DNA of 9,645 nucleotides from Rhodoferax sp. (GCA_020048795.1 JAIFMA010000012.1:1-9645), one strand, 5' to 3'. Numbered from the stretch's first letter, positions 1-7,034 are shown. Numbers and translations are program-made. The notes: generated by a model not told the origin, from the letters alone.

Positions 1-1805
1 AATTGAACCTGGCTCCGGCCATCATCAAGGCCGTGCTGGAGCAAGGCTACGAAACCCCCACGCCGATTCAGGCACAAGCCATTCCGCTGGTGCTGGCAGG
101 CCAAGACCTGCTGGGCGGCGCGCAAACCGGCACCGGCAAAACGGCCGCTTTTGTGTTGCCCATGCTGCACAAGCTCAGCGCCAGCGAGGCACCGCGCAAC
201 AAGTTTGGCGGCATTGCCACGCGCGCGCTGGTGTTGACCCCCACCCGTGAACTCGCCGCGCAGGTGGAAGAAGCCGTCACCGTGTATGGCAAATACATGG
301 ACCTGACCTCGGCTGCCATCTTTGGCGGCGTTGGCATGAACCCGCAGATCAGCCGCATGAAAAAGGGCGTGGATATTCTGGTGGCCACACCCGGGCGCCT
401 GCTGGACCTGATGCAGCAAGGCATGCTGGACCTGAGCCAGGTGCAAATTCTGGTGCTCGATGAAGCCGACCGGATGCTCGACATGGGCTTCATCCATGAC
501 GTGAAAAAGGTGCTGGCAGCGGTACCCAAAGACAAGCAAAGCCTGCTGTTTTCGGCCACCTTCAGCGATGAAATCCGCGAACTTGCCGCCACCTTGCTGA
601 AAGACCCGCAAACGGTGCAAGTCACCCCGCGCAACACCACCGTGCAGCGCATCAGCCAGTTGATTCACCCGGTCGGGCGCGGCAAGAAAAAGGCGCTGCT
701 GGCGCACATCATCCAGGAACACAACTGGAGCCAGGTGCTGGTGTTCACCCGCACCAAGTTTGGCGCCAACAACGTGGCCGAGTTTTTGACCAAAAACGGC
801 GTCAACGCCATGGCCCTGCATGGCAACAAGAGCCAGACGGCCCGCACCCAGGCGCTGGCTGACTTCAAGAGCGGTGATGTTCGCGCCCTGGTCGCCACCG
901 ACATTGCGGCCCGCGGCATTGACATTGATGACCTGCCCCATGTGGTGAACTACGACATTCCCAATGTGTGTGAAGACTACGTGCACCGCATTGGCCGCAC
1001 CGGCCGCGCTGGTGCCGAAGGCCAGGCGGTGAATCTGGTGTGCTTGGACGAAGAAGGCTTCATGCAGGCCATAGAGCGTTTTACCAAGCAGGATATTCCA
1101 GTCAAGATCATTGAGGGCTATATGCCCGAACCCGGCGAACAGGCCGAACCGATTGCCATGGGCCGCCAGACCATCTGGGGCGGTGCCGGCAAACCACCCA
1201 GCCGCGATGTGATGCAGGCGGCAGCCCGTGCCGCGCGCACCGAAATGTTGGCCCGCGTGCGGGAAAGCAAAGGACCGGGTGCCGCACGCAGCGGCAATGG
1301 CGGCGGCAGAGGCCCGGCTCCCGCAGGTCGCGGCGGCAACCGAGGTGGCCGCAGCCAAGCTGGCGGCTACGGCCCTGGCAACGGCGGCGAAGCACGCAGC
1401 ATGAACGCCGATGACGGCAATTTTGGCAATGCCGATGGCGCCCAGCCGCGCAGCCACTTGTCAGCCGCTGAACAGGCCGTGCGCGGCCCAGGTCAGCGCC
1501 CGGCGCGTGGTTATGGCGGCGGCAACGGTGGCGGTTATGGCGGTCCAGTCAGTCCCCCCGGGCCATCACGCCCTGGTGCCGGTGGCCAGCCTGACCCCAT
1601 GCGAACCAGCGTTGACATGATGGCCGACCGTGGCCCGCGTCGCAATAACTTTGGTGGCGGCAACCGCAACACCGGTGCTCCCAGTGGTGGGTTTGGCGGT
1701 GGTGGCGGTTTTGGTGGCGGCCCAGGCCGCTCGGGTGGCGGCAATCGCTCAGGCAGCCGTGGCCGCAGCGGCCCGGGCGGCTCGCGCGGCCCCAGCAGCC
1801 GATAA
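1..1805 (+). CDS. rhlE: DEAD-box ATP-dependent RNA helicase, RhlE group (5' end outside window)
   Basis: ATP-dependent unwinding of structured RNA, in the family associated with ribosome assembly, RNA decay and cold adaptation; cytoplasmic. The sequence shows the full helicase core in order: Q motif (GYETPTPIQ), motif I (AQTGTGKT), Ia (PTRELA), DEAD (VLDEADRMLD), SAT (LFSATF), motif V (ATDIAARGID) and motif VI (HRIGRTGRAG). After about residue 400 comes a tail of some 200 residues, very rich in Gly, Arg, Asn and Ser, with many GGG/RGG-like runs; such basic tails in RhlE-type proteins bind RNA. The first visible possible start, TTG at position 3, is probably an internal leucine (..LNLAPAI), because family members carry a few residues before it. 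The true start therefore lies left of the window. The stop is TAA at 1803-1805. The RhlE subgroup is assigned from core motifs and tail type; another DEAD-box paralogue is possible. Confidence 0.93.
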   Translation, partial: LNLAPAIIKAVLEQGYETPTPIQAQAIPLVLAGQDLLGGAQTGTGKTAAFVLPMLHKLSASEAPRNKFGGIATRALVLTPTRELAAQVEEAVTVYGKYMDLTSAAIFGGVGMNPQISRMKKGVDILVATPGRLLDLMQQGMLDLSQVQILVLDEADRMLDMGFIHDVKKVLAAVPKDKQSLLFSATFSDEIRELAATLLKDPQTVQVTPRNTTVQRISQLIHPVGRGKKKALLAHIIQEHNWSQVLVFTRTKFGANNVAEFLTKNGVNAMALHGNKSQTARTQALADFKSGDVRALVATDIAARGIDIDDLPHVVNYDIPNVCEDYVHRIGRTGRAGAEGQAVNLVCLDEEGFMQAIERFTKQDIPVKIIEGYMPEPGEQAEPIAMGRQTIWGGAGKPPSRDVMQAAARAARTEMLARVRESKGPGAARSGNGGGRGPAPAGRGGNRGGRSQAGGYGPGNGGEARSMNADDGNFGNADGAQPRSHLSAAEQAVRGPGQRPARGYGGGNGGGYGGPVSPPGPSRPGAGGQPDPMRTSVDMMADRGPRRNNFGGGNRNTGAPSGGFGGGGGFGGGPGRSGGGNRSGSRGRSGPGGSRGPSSR

Positions 1806-1900
1806 GGGATACAGAAGTACCGTTTATGGCGAGTGCTGGCGAGATGCAGTGCTAGCAATCGCGGTAGAGACACCCATTACTGAGCGCCCCCCACACAGAT

Positions 1901-1927
1901 CCCATCGTGCGCAATTCACGCACTGGG
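1901..1927. other. Stem-loop upstream of the transposase remnant
   Basis: An inverted repeat is visible: CCCA (1901-1904) pairs with TGGG (1924-1927), and GTGCG (1907-1911) pairs with CGCAC (1919-1923). A two-base bulge (TC) separates the arms and the loop is seven bases. No T-run follows, so it is not a convincing intrinsic terminator for the helicase gene. It lies about 70 bp before the transposase remnant start and may belong to the left-end region of that insertion sequence. Function unknown. The stretch 1806-1900 holds nothing I recognise. Confidence 0.4.
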
Positions 1928-1999
1928 CTCCTACCTGGGTGTGATTCAAACTGATGTGGAGTTATTCTCTGCCAATCCAACCAAGAAAGGAGCTTCGAC

Positions 2000-2281
2000 A
2001 TGGCCGAATCATTAATGAGCGACGCGGAATTGGTGAAGAGATTGGGAATGCATCTGAGCTTCGAAGTCAAATTGAGTCGCTGGTTCTGGCTGTCCAAGAT
2101 GAGACCGGCGAACTCAAGACTGCTGATGCTGCCGAAATGCGGGTCATAGAAGTGATACGTCGCACGGGTCATGATGCCCTGCAAGCGTGGGCTAAGCGCC
2201 AAGTAGAAAAGACATCACAAAGAGCAAAACAAGGCGCAGGCGTATGGAGCGAAGGTAAAAAAACTCTGCTGGCACACCACG
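2000..2281 (+). pseudogene. ISKra4-like transposase, N-terminal remnant with two frameshifts
   Basis: Fragment of an insertion-sequence transposase. A good ribosome binding site (GGAG, 1989-1992) sits 7 bases before ATG 2000. Reading starts in that frame (MAESLMSDAELVKRLG...). At about 2069 the similarity passes to a second frame, as if one A were lost from an A-run. It continues as IESLVLAVQDE, MRVIEVIRRTGHDALQAWA and RQVEKTSQ to GKK, where a run of seven A (2257-2263) shifts the frame again and gives LCWHTT. I recognise this order (LVLAVQDE, ALQAWA.RQVEK, GKK..WHTT) from memory as the N-terminal region of ISKra4-family transposases. The catalytic domain and the right end of the element are absent. 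Either or both shifts could be homopolymer sequencing errors, but the truncation after WHTT makes the element dead regardless. Confidence 0.58.
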
Positions 2282-2455
2282 CTCAAGGCCCGCTGGACCA
2301 CCAGCGCCAGTGATGGCGCCGCGCAGCCCCTGGCACCCACCCATGGCGTTACGCCGACCACCCGCAGTCTGAGCACAGCTATGGATAGTCTGGTCAGCGC
2401 CCACCGGCTGGCCTTGTGGCAACTGGCCCAGGCGATTGCCAAAACCCTGGAGTAG
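2282..2455 (+). pseudogene. Possible C-terminal remnant of an ABC-transport auxiliary (PqiC/LptE-like) lipoprotein
   Basis: After the transposase similarity ends, the same frame stays open for about 57 codons to TAG 2453-2455. It encodes a Thr/Ser/Pro/Ala-rich linker and then SLVSAHRLALWQLAQAIAKTLE. This ending resembles the last helix of the periplasmic auxiliary lipoproteins that partner MlaD/Pqi-type lipid transporters, which commonly finish with an A.SLVAAH..AL..LA..IA pattern. No start codon, signal peptide or upstream part of such a gene is present: the helicase ends at 1805 and transposase sequence fills the space. If the match is right, the insertion and a deletion removed the rest of the gene. 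The match is short and from memory, so it is weak. The alternative is chance open frame. Confidence 0.3.
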
Positions 2456-2459
2456 GTCG

Positions 2460-2490
2460 TTGGAGAAAATTTCACCTGAACGTGTAATAA
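2460..2490 (+). promoter_or_regulatory. Possible sigma-70-type promoter for the five-gene operon
   Basis: TTGGAG (2460-2465) and TAATAA (2485-2490, preceded by TG) resemble -35 and -10 boxes. The spacer is 19 bases, longer than the usual 17. The site lies in the AT-richer stretch between the lipoprotein-like remnant and the flavoenzyme gene, about 95 bp before its probable ATG, where an operon promoter would be expected. The rest of 2456-2583 shows no recognised operator. Confidence 0.22.
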
Positions 2491-2583
2491 ATTGCGACGA
2501 ACGACGACTCATCTTTACCAAAACTCTTGGTTTGCCGGAAGTTGTGGTCCACCCGACCGGATGTCGTTAACACCTCGCCCTAT

Positions 2584-4767
2584 ATGAATCTTAAAAAGCT
2601 CCTGCTCGTGGCTGCCGTCGTCTGCGCAATTGCCGCTTTTATGGCCTTCGACCTGGGGCGTTACCTGAGCCTGGACTACCTGAAGCAAAGCCAGGCCGGG
2701 TTTGCCGATCTGTATGCGCAGCGCCCCCTGATGGTGGTGGCCACGTATTTCGGTCTTTATGTGCTGGTGACAGCGCTGTCGTTTCCGGGGGCCGCCATTC
2801 TGACCCTCGCTGGCGGCGCTGTTTTTGGCCTGGGTTGGGGTCTGTTGATCGTCTCGTTCGCCTCGACTTTGGGTGCCACACTGGCGTTTTTAACCGCCCG
2901 GTTTGTGCTGCGCGACAGCATTGAGGCCAAGTTTGCCAAACGCCTGGCTGACATCAACCAGGGCATTCAAAAGGACGGTGCGTTTTACTTGTTCACCTTG
3001 CGCCTGGTGCCCTTGGTGCCGTTTTTTGTCATCAACCTGGTAATGGGGCTGACCAACATGCGGGTCTGGGTGTTTTACGCGGTGAGCCAACTGGGCATGC
3101 TGGCCGGCACAGCGGTGTTTGTGAATGCCGGCACCCAGTTGTCGCAAATCACCTCGCTCAAGGGCATTCTGAGCCCGGCGCTGATTGGCTCGTTTGTGCT
3201 GCTGGGCTTGTTTCCGCTGCTGGCGCGCAAGGCGGTAGAAGCGATCAAGAAGCGACAGGTCTATGCCCGCTGGGCAGCAGTGCGACCCACAAGCTTTGAT
3301 CGCAATCTGGTGGTGATTGGTGGCGGAGCCGGGGGCTTGGTCTCGGCCTATATCGCAGCAGCCGTCAAAGCCAAAGTAACGCTGGTCGAAGCCCACAAAA
3401 TGGGGGGTGATTGCCTGAATTATGGCTGCGTGCCCAGCAAGGCGCTGATCAAAAGCGCCAAACTGGCACACCAGATGCAGCATGCCGATCGCTATGGATT
3501 AAATAGCTACTCACGCTTATACAAAGAGGGCTACAAGCCCATTTCATTCAAGAAAGTGATGCAAAGGGTGTTGGACGTGGTGGCCGCCATCGAGCCGCAT
3601 GACAGCATAGAGCGCTACACCGGTCTGGGCGTCGAGGTGCTGCAGGGTTACGCCAAGATCATCAACCCATGGACGGTTGAAATTGCCCTCAATGGTGGCG
3701 GCAAACAGACCTTGACCACCCGCAACATCGTCATTGCTGCCGGTGCGCGCCCGTTTGTGCCGCCCTTGCCGGGTTTGAGTGAGGTGGGTTATGTCACCAG
3801 CGACACCCTGTGGGACAGCTTTTCGCAACTTGACGAGGTGCCCAAGCGCCTGGTGGTGCTGGGTGGCGGGCCGATTGGCTGTGAGCTGGCGCAAAGCTTC
3901 GCCCGCCTGGGCTCCGAGGTCACCCAGGTTGAAATGGCCCCGCGCCTGATGGTGCGGGAAGACCTGGAGGTGTCAGGCCTGGTGGCGGATGCCTTGCGCG
4001 CCGACGGGGTGCAGGTGCTGACCGGCCACAAGGCGCTGCGCTGTGAACAAACGGATGGCCGCAAAGTGCTGGTGGTCGAACACGCGGGTGCTGAAAAACG
4101 CATTGAATTTGATGAACTGTTGTGCGCCGTGGGCCGGGTGGCCCGCCTGAGTGGCTACGGTCTGGAAGACCTCGGCATTCCGACCCAGCGCACGGTCGAA
4201 GTCAACGACTACCTGCAAACCATTTACCCCAATATTTTTGCTGCCGGCGACGTGGCCGGGCCATTTCAGTTCACCCACACGGCCGCCCATCAGGCCTGGT
4301 ATGCCGCCGTGAACGCGCTGTTTGGTGATTTCAAGAAGTTCAAGGTGGACTACTCGGTGATTCCCTGGGCCACCTTTACCGACCCCGAGGTGGCCCGGGT
4401 GGGCCTGAATGAACAAGACGCGCTGGCGCAGGGCGTGGCCTTTGAGGTGACGCGTTATGGCATTGACGACCTGGACCGGGCGATTGCCGACAGCGAAGCC
4501 CAGGGTTTTGTCAAGGTGCTGACCGTGCCCGGCAAGGACCGCATTTTGGGCGTGACGATTGTCGGCACCCATGCGGGCGATTTGCTGGCCGAGTTTGTGC
4601 TGGCCATGAAACACGGGCTGGGTCTGAACAAGATTCTGGGCACCATTCACACCTACCCCACTTTGTCAGAGGCCAACAAATATGCCGCTGGCGAGTGGAA
4701 GCGTGCCCATCAACCGCATGCCCTGCTGGCCTGGGTGCGCAAATACCACGACTGGAAACGAGGCTGA
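2584..4767 (+). CDS. TVP38/TMEM64 membrane domain fused to an FAD-dependent pyridine nucleotide-disulfide oxidoreductase
   Basis: About 727 residues in two parts. Residues 1 to about 220 are hydrophobic, with several membrane segments and the TVP38/TMEM64 (DedA-like) look: a FPGAAILTLAGGAVFG loop and, later, LRLVPLVPFFVIN. From about residue 240 follows a complete flavoprotein of the Lpd/MerA superfamily: FAD-binding GGGAGG (246-251), redox pair Cys277/Cys282 in GGDCLNYGCVPSK, NAD(P)-binding GGGPIG (from 427), second FAD motif FAAGD (Asp556), and a C-terminal dimerisation domain ending HTYPTLSEANKYAAGEW. Such fusions are known and are annotated as bifunctional proteins; the physiological substrate is unknown to me. 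The position of the usual catalytic His is Tyr691, so the acid-base chemistry may differ from lipoamide dehydrogenase. Residues 306-322 look like a repeat-derived insert. I chose ATG 2584 because the membrane segment follows at once; TTG 2527 would add 19 unlike residues. It is the first gene of the operon, 4 bp before the DUF547 gene. Confidence 0.9.
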   Translation: MNLKKLLLVAAVVCAIAAFMAFDLGRYLSLDYLKQSQAGFADLYAQRPLMVVATYFGLYVLVTALSFPGAAILTLAGGAVFGLGWGLLIVSFASTLGATLAFLTARFVLRDSIEAKFAKRLADINQGIQKDGAFYLFTLRLVPLVPFFVINLVMGLTNMRVWVFYAVSQLGMLAGTAVFVNAGTQLSQITSLKGILSPALIGSFVLLGLFPLLARKAVEAIKKRQVYARWAAVRPTSFDRNLVVIGGGAGGLVSAYIAAAVKAKVTLVEAHKMGGDCLNYGCVPSKALIKSAKLAHQMQHADRYGLNSYSRLYKEGYKPISFKKVMQRVLDVVAAIEPHDSIERYTGLGVEVLQGYAKIINPWTVEIALNGGGKQTLTTRNIVIAAGARPFVPPLPGLSEVGYVTSDTLWDSFSQLDEVPKRLVVLGGGPIGCELAQSFARLGSEVTQVEMAPRLMVREDLEVSGLVADALRADGVQVLTGHKALRCEQTDGRKVLVVEHAGAEKRIEFDELLCAVGRVARLSGYGLEDLGIPTQRTVEVNDYLQTIYPNIFAAGDVAGPFQFTHTAAHQAWYAAVNALFGDFKKFKVDYSVIPWATFTDPEVARVGLNEQDALAQGVAFEVTRYGIDDLDRAIADSEAQGFVKVLTVPGKDRILGVTIVGTHAGDLLAEFVLAMKHGLGLNKILGTIHTYPTLSEANKYAAGEWKRAHQPHALLAWVRKYHDWKRG
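3501..3552 (+). repeat. Degenerate interspersed short repeat, copy A, in frame inside the flavoenzyme gene
   Basis: The block contains AAATAGCTACTCACGCTTAT, then a GGGCTACAAGCCC segment and ATTTCATTCAAG. The same order of words (ATAGCT-CT-CGCTT-AT, then AGG-CT-AGCC, then ATTTTC-TCAAA) recurs at 4831-4894. I associate this unit from memory with a short partly palindromic repeat (TAGC...GCTA) scattered in Comamonadaceae genomes. It is read in frame as LNSYSRLYKEGYKPISF (residues 306-322), between the well-conserved HADRYG and FKKVMQRV segments. Its base composition is visibly more AT-rich than the flanking coding sequence. Confidence 0.6.
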
Positions 4768-4771
4768 CACC

Positions 4772-5638
4772 ATGACCCCCTTGAAACCCCTAACCAGCCT
4801 GCCTTTACAGCGCGCCAACCCACGCCGCAATGCAATCAAATGGATAGCTTCTTGCGCTTTATCCATAAGGTCTGGAGCCGTATTTTCTCAAAACACCGGA
4901 GCGTTTGACCACAGCTACGCCGGGTTCGATGCCCTGCTGAAAAAACACGTGCGCTGGTTGCCCGACGGCAAGCAGTCGCGGGTCGATTACGCGGGTCTGG
5001 CGGTGCAGCGCAGCGGTTTGCAAAAGCTGCTGGCCGAGTGGTCGGCAGTGTCGCCAGCGCAGTTTGCAGCCTTTAGCCGCGAGCAACGTATGGCGTTTTT
5101 GATCAATGCTTACAACGGCTTTACCCTGGAGCTGATCCTGACCCGTTACCCCGATGTCAAGTCCATCAAGGACATTGGCACCTTGTTTCAGTCACCCTGG
5201 AAAAACAAGTTCTTCAACCTGCTGGGCGAGCCGCGCCACCTGGACTGGATTGAGCACGAGCAACTGCGCCCGCTCTACAACGAACCCCGGGTACATGCGG
5301 CGGTCAATTGCGCCAGCATCGGCTGCCCGGCGCTGCGCCCGGAGGCCTTTACTGCCGCCGCACTGGAGGCGCAACTGGCCGACGGCATGCAGCGTTTCAT
5401 GGGTGATCGCACCCGCAACCGTTTCAATGCAGCGAGCGGCAAGGCCGAGGTCAACGCCATCTTCAAGTGGTTTCGGGAAGACTTCGAAAAAGGTCACCAG
5501 GGCTTCAACAAGCTTGAAGACCTGCTGGCCTTTTACGCCAACCAACTGGCCGACGATTCCCCCAGCCGCGACAAGTTACGCGCCAAAGCGCTCGGCATCG
5601 TGTTTCTTGACTACGACTGGTCTCTGAACAAAACATGA
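4772..5638 (+). CDS. Exported DUF547 domain protein
   Basis: 288 residues; molecular function of the family is not established. The DUF547 hallmarks are clear: VDYAGL, MAFLINAYNGFTLELIL, PDVKSIKDIG, LDWIEHEQLRP, then RVHAAVNCASIGCPALRPEAF with Asn179, Cys180 and Cys185, and a final FLDYDWSLN. The N-terminus has an arginine pair (Arg18-Arg19, PRRNAIKW) and a modest hydrophobic stretch to about residue 38, consistent with export, possibly by Tat; there is no clean AxA cleavage site. That hydrophobic stretch is encoded by a degenerate interspersed repeat. ATG 4772 is chosen because it lies 4 bp after the flavoenzyme stop, with AGG-rich sequence in front; an upstream in-frame start at 4682 would overlap that gene by 86 bp. 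DUF547 genes next to TVP38-flavoenzyme fusions are a pairing I recall from other proteobacteria, which suggests a shared role. Confidence 0.9.
   Translation: MTPLKPLTSLPLQRANPRRNAIKWIASCALSIRSGAVFSQNTGAFDHSYAGFDALLKKHVRWLPDGKQSRVDYAGLAVQRSGLQKLLAEWSAVSPAQFAAFSREQRMAFLINAYNGFTLELILTRYPDVKSIKDIGTLFQSPWKNKFFNLLGEPRHLDWIEHEQLRPLYNEPRVHAAVNCASIGCPALRPEAFTAAALEAQLADGMQRFMGDRTRNRFNAASGKAEVNAIFKWFREDFEKGHQGFNKLEDLLAFYANQLADDSPSRDKLRAKALGIVFLDYDWSLNKT
4831..4894 (+). repeat. Degenerate interspersed short repeat, copy B, in the DUF547 signal region
   Basis: The block reads TGCAATCAAATGGATAGCTT, then CTTGCGCTTTATCCATAAGG, then TCTGGAGCC and GTATTTTCTCAAAA. It aligns, with small gaps, to the repeat at 3501-3552 and to the palindromic Comamonadaceae repeat as I remember it. 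It encodes residues 21-41 of the DUF547 protein (starting AIKWIASCALSI), that is, the hydrophobic core of the apparent signal peptide. It is AT-richer than the gene body. Confidence 0.6.
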
Positions 5639-5654
5639 TGAGGCAGCCGGGTAG

Positions 5655-7010
5655 ATGAGAACACTGGTTTTATTCAACTACGACTGGGATCAGGTCGGGT
5701 TTGCGCGCAACGCGGCAGCTTACCCGTTTGATGAGGCCGGTTTTGATTTGTTCAGCTTTCCCAGCAACGCCCAACTGGCCTGGTTTGACCTGACGCGTTT
5801 TGTCAACCGGCTGGCCAAACAGGCCAAACGCCGTGGCTGGACGGCCGTGGTGTCCAACCACGAGCAGTTTGGCGCGCTGGCTGCAGCCCTGCTGGCCGAG
5901 CGCATGGGCTGGCCCGGCACATCGGTCGACGCGGTGCTGGCCTGCCAACACAAGTTGTATGCCCGGCAGATCTTGGCCCAGGTGTGCCCTAGCGCCAACT
6001 GCGACTTTGCGCCGCTGAACACCGCTTACGGTGAGTCGATTCCGCCTGGTTTGACTTACCCGGCTTTTGTCAAACCGATCAAGGCGGCTTTTTCGGTGCT
6101 GGCGCGCACTGTCCACAACCGTGACGAGCTACAAGCCCACACGCGCTTTGGCTGGTGGGAGCTGTGGGTGATTCGCCACCTGGTGGAGCCCTTTGAACGG
6201 ATTGCCCAAAAGCGCCTGCCGCAGGCCGGTAGTGCGCACAACCTGCTACTGGAGCAACCCATGCCGGGCGCACAGTACAACCTGGATGGTTATGTGTTTG
6301 ACGGCGCGGTGCACTTGGTTGGCGTGGTGGACGCGGTGCATTACCCCGGCACCCAGGCTTTCATGCGCTTCGAGTTTCCGGGCAGCCTGAGTGAAACCCT
6401 GCAGTTGCGGGCGCTGGAGGTGGCGCAGCAGTTTCTGCGCAAAGTCGGCTTTACCCATGGCTTGTTCAACATGGAGTTTTTCTACGCTGCCGCCAGCGAC
6501 CGGCTCGGCGTGATCGAGTTCAACCCGCGCATGGCTTCGCAATTTTCTGATCTGTACCTGCGAGTGCTGGGCATCGATTTGCACCACATATCTTTGGCGT
6601 TGGCCCGCAACATTGACCCAGCGCGCCTGCCCCAAATCACGCCGTCGGCTGGGTCTGCGGCGAGTTTTGTCTACCGCAGCTTTGAGCCCGGTGCGCTGGT
6701 GGTACAACCCACACTGGCCCAACAATCAGCCTTGCACGCGGCTTTTCCAGATGCCCTGATGTTTGGTTTTCCCAAGGGCCCTGGCGAAATCGCCCGTGAC
6801 TTCAAGTGGTTGGGAAGTTACCGTTACGGCATCGTTCACCTGGCTGCTGCGGATGCACAACAATTGCGCCTGGACTGCGAGCGCGCCAGTGCCTTGCTAG
6901 GCTGGCCGACCCCCTATGCTGAATGGCCATGCGACACATCACCGGTCGGGTTAGCATCTGCCCCGACCAAGGCAAAGGCTCGGGTGGCGCTGGAACCGGC
7001 AGCTGTTTGA
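5655..7010 (+). CDS. ATP-grasp domain protein, probable carboxylate-amine ligase
   Basis: 451 residues, cytoplasmic, no signal. The ATP-grasp architecture is visible. An N-terminal pre-ATP domain (LVLFNYDWDQ...) is followed by AVLACQHKLYARQIL. Lys140 in the strand YPAFVKPIKAAFS is the likely ATP-binding lysine. The hinge strand LLLEQPMPG contains Glu200 and leads into NLDGYVFDG. The metal site lies in VIEFNPRMASQFSDLY (Glu288, Asn290, Arg292). Enzymes of this fold activate a carboxylate as acyl phosphate and join it to an amine or thiol; the substrates here cannot be read. The loop after Lys140 (AAFSVLART) lacks the usual glycine-rich GS..GV form. Start ATG 5655 is 16 bp after the DUF547 stop, with GAGG 11 bases before it. 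The position between DUF547 and YHS genes and upstream of egtD suggests a small-molecule pathway, but no member of this exact type is known to me with a proven product. Confidence 0.85.
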   Translation: MRTLVLFNYDWDQVGFARNAAAYPFDEAGFDLFSFPSNAQLAWFDLTRFVNRLAKQAKRRGWTAVVSNHEQFGALAAALLAERMGWPGTSVDAVLACQHKLYARQILAQVCPSANCDFAPLNTAYGESIPPGLTYPAFVKPIKAAFSVLARTVHNRDELQAHTRFGWWELWVIRHLVEPFERIAQKRLPQAGSAHNLLLEQPMPGAQYNLDGYVFDGAVHLVGVVDAVHYPGTQAFMRFEFPGSLSETLQLRALEVAQQFLRKVGFTHGLFNMEFFYAAASDRLGVIEFNPRMASQFSDLYLRVLGIDLHHISLALARNIDPARLPQITPSAGSAASFVYRSFEPGALVVQPTLAQQSALHAAFPDALMFGFPKGPGEIARDFKWLGSYRYGIVHLAAADAQQLRLDCERASALLGWPTPYAEWPCDTSPVGLASAPTKAKARVALEPAAV

Positions 7011-7034
7011 TTGGACCACTTTTTTTTCGCCTAC

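Noticed and set aside
1852..2202. Reverse-strand open frame of 116 codons
   Set aside because: It lies over the stem-loop and the antisense of the transposase remnant, with no ribosome binding site or recognisable domain. Its reading SPVRELRTMGSVWGALSN seems familiar from over-predicted frames in repeated elements, not from a real protein family.
1954..2313. Open frame of 119 codons as an intact gene
   Set aside because: Its first part (to about 2068) is out of frame with the transposase similarity; the real start with a ribosome binding site is ATG 2000 in another frame, and the end runs out of frame past the A-run. It is a pseudogene segment.
2527..2583. TTG 2527 as the start of the flavoenzyme
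   Set aside because: The 19 extra residues are polar and unlike a membrane-protein start, and there is no ribosome binding site; ATG 2584 begins directly before the first membrane segment.
2890..3483. Long reverse-strand open frames opposite the flavoenzyme and opposite egtD (7808-8542)
   Set aside because: They are antisense shadows of GC-rich coding sequence, with no domain, no ribosome binding site and compositions driven by the sense codons.
3294..4767. Mercuric reductase (MerA)
   Set aside because: The CxxxxC redox motif is shared by the whole superfamily. There is no N-terminal HMA domain, no C-terminal Cys pair, and no mer regulator or transporter in the window.
7011..7030. T-run after the ATP-grasp stop as an intrinsic terminator
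   Set aside because: The eight T residues are not preceded by a stable GC-rich stem; only short interrupted pairings are possible, and the next gene follows within 36 bp with a good ribosome binding site.
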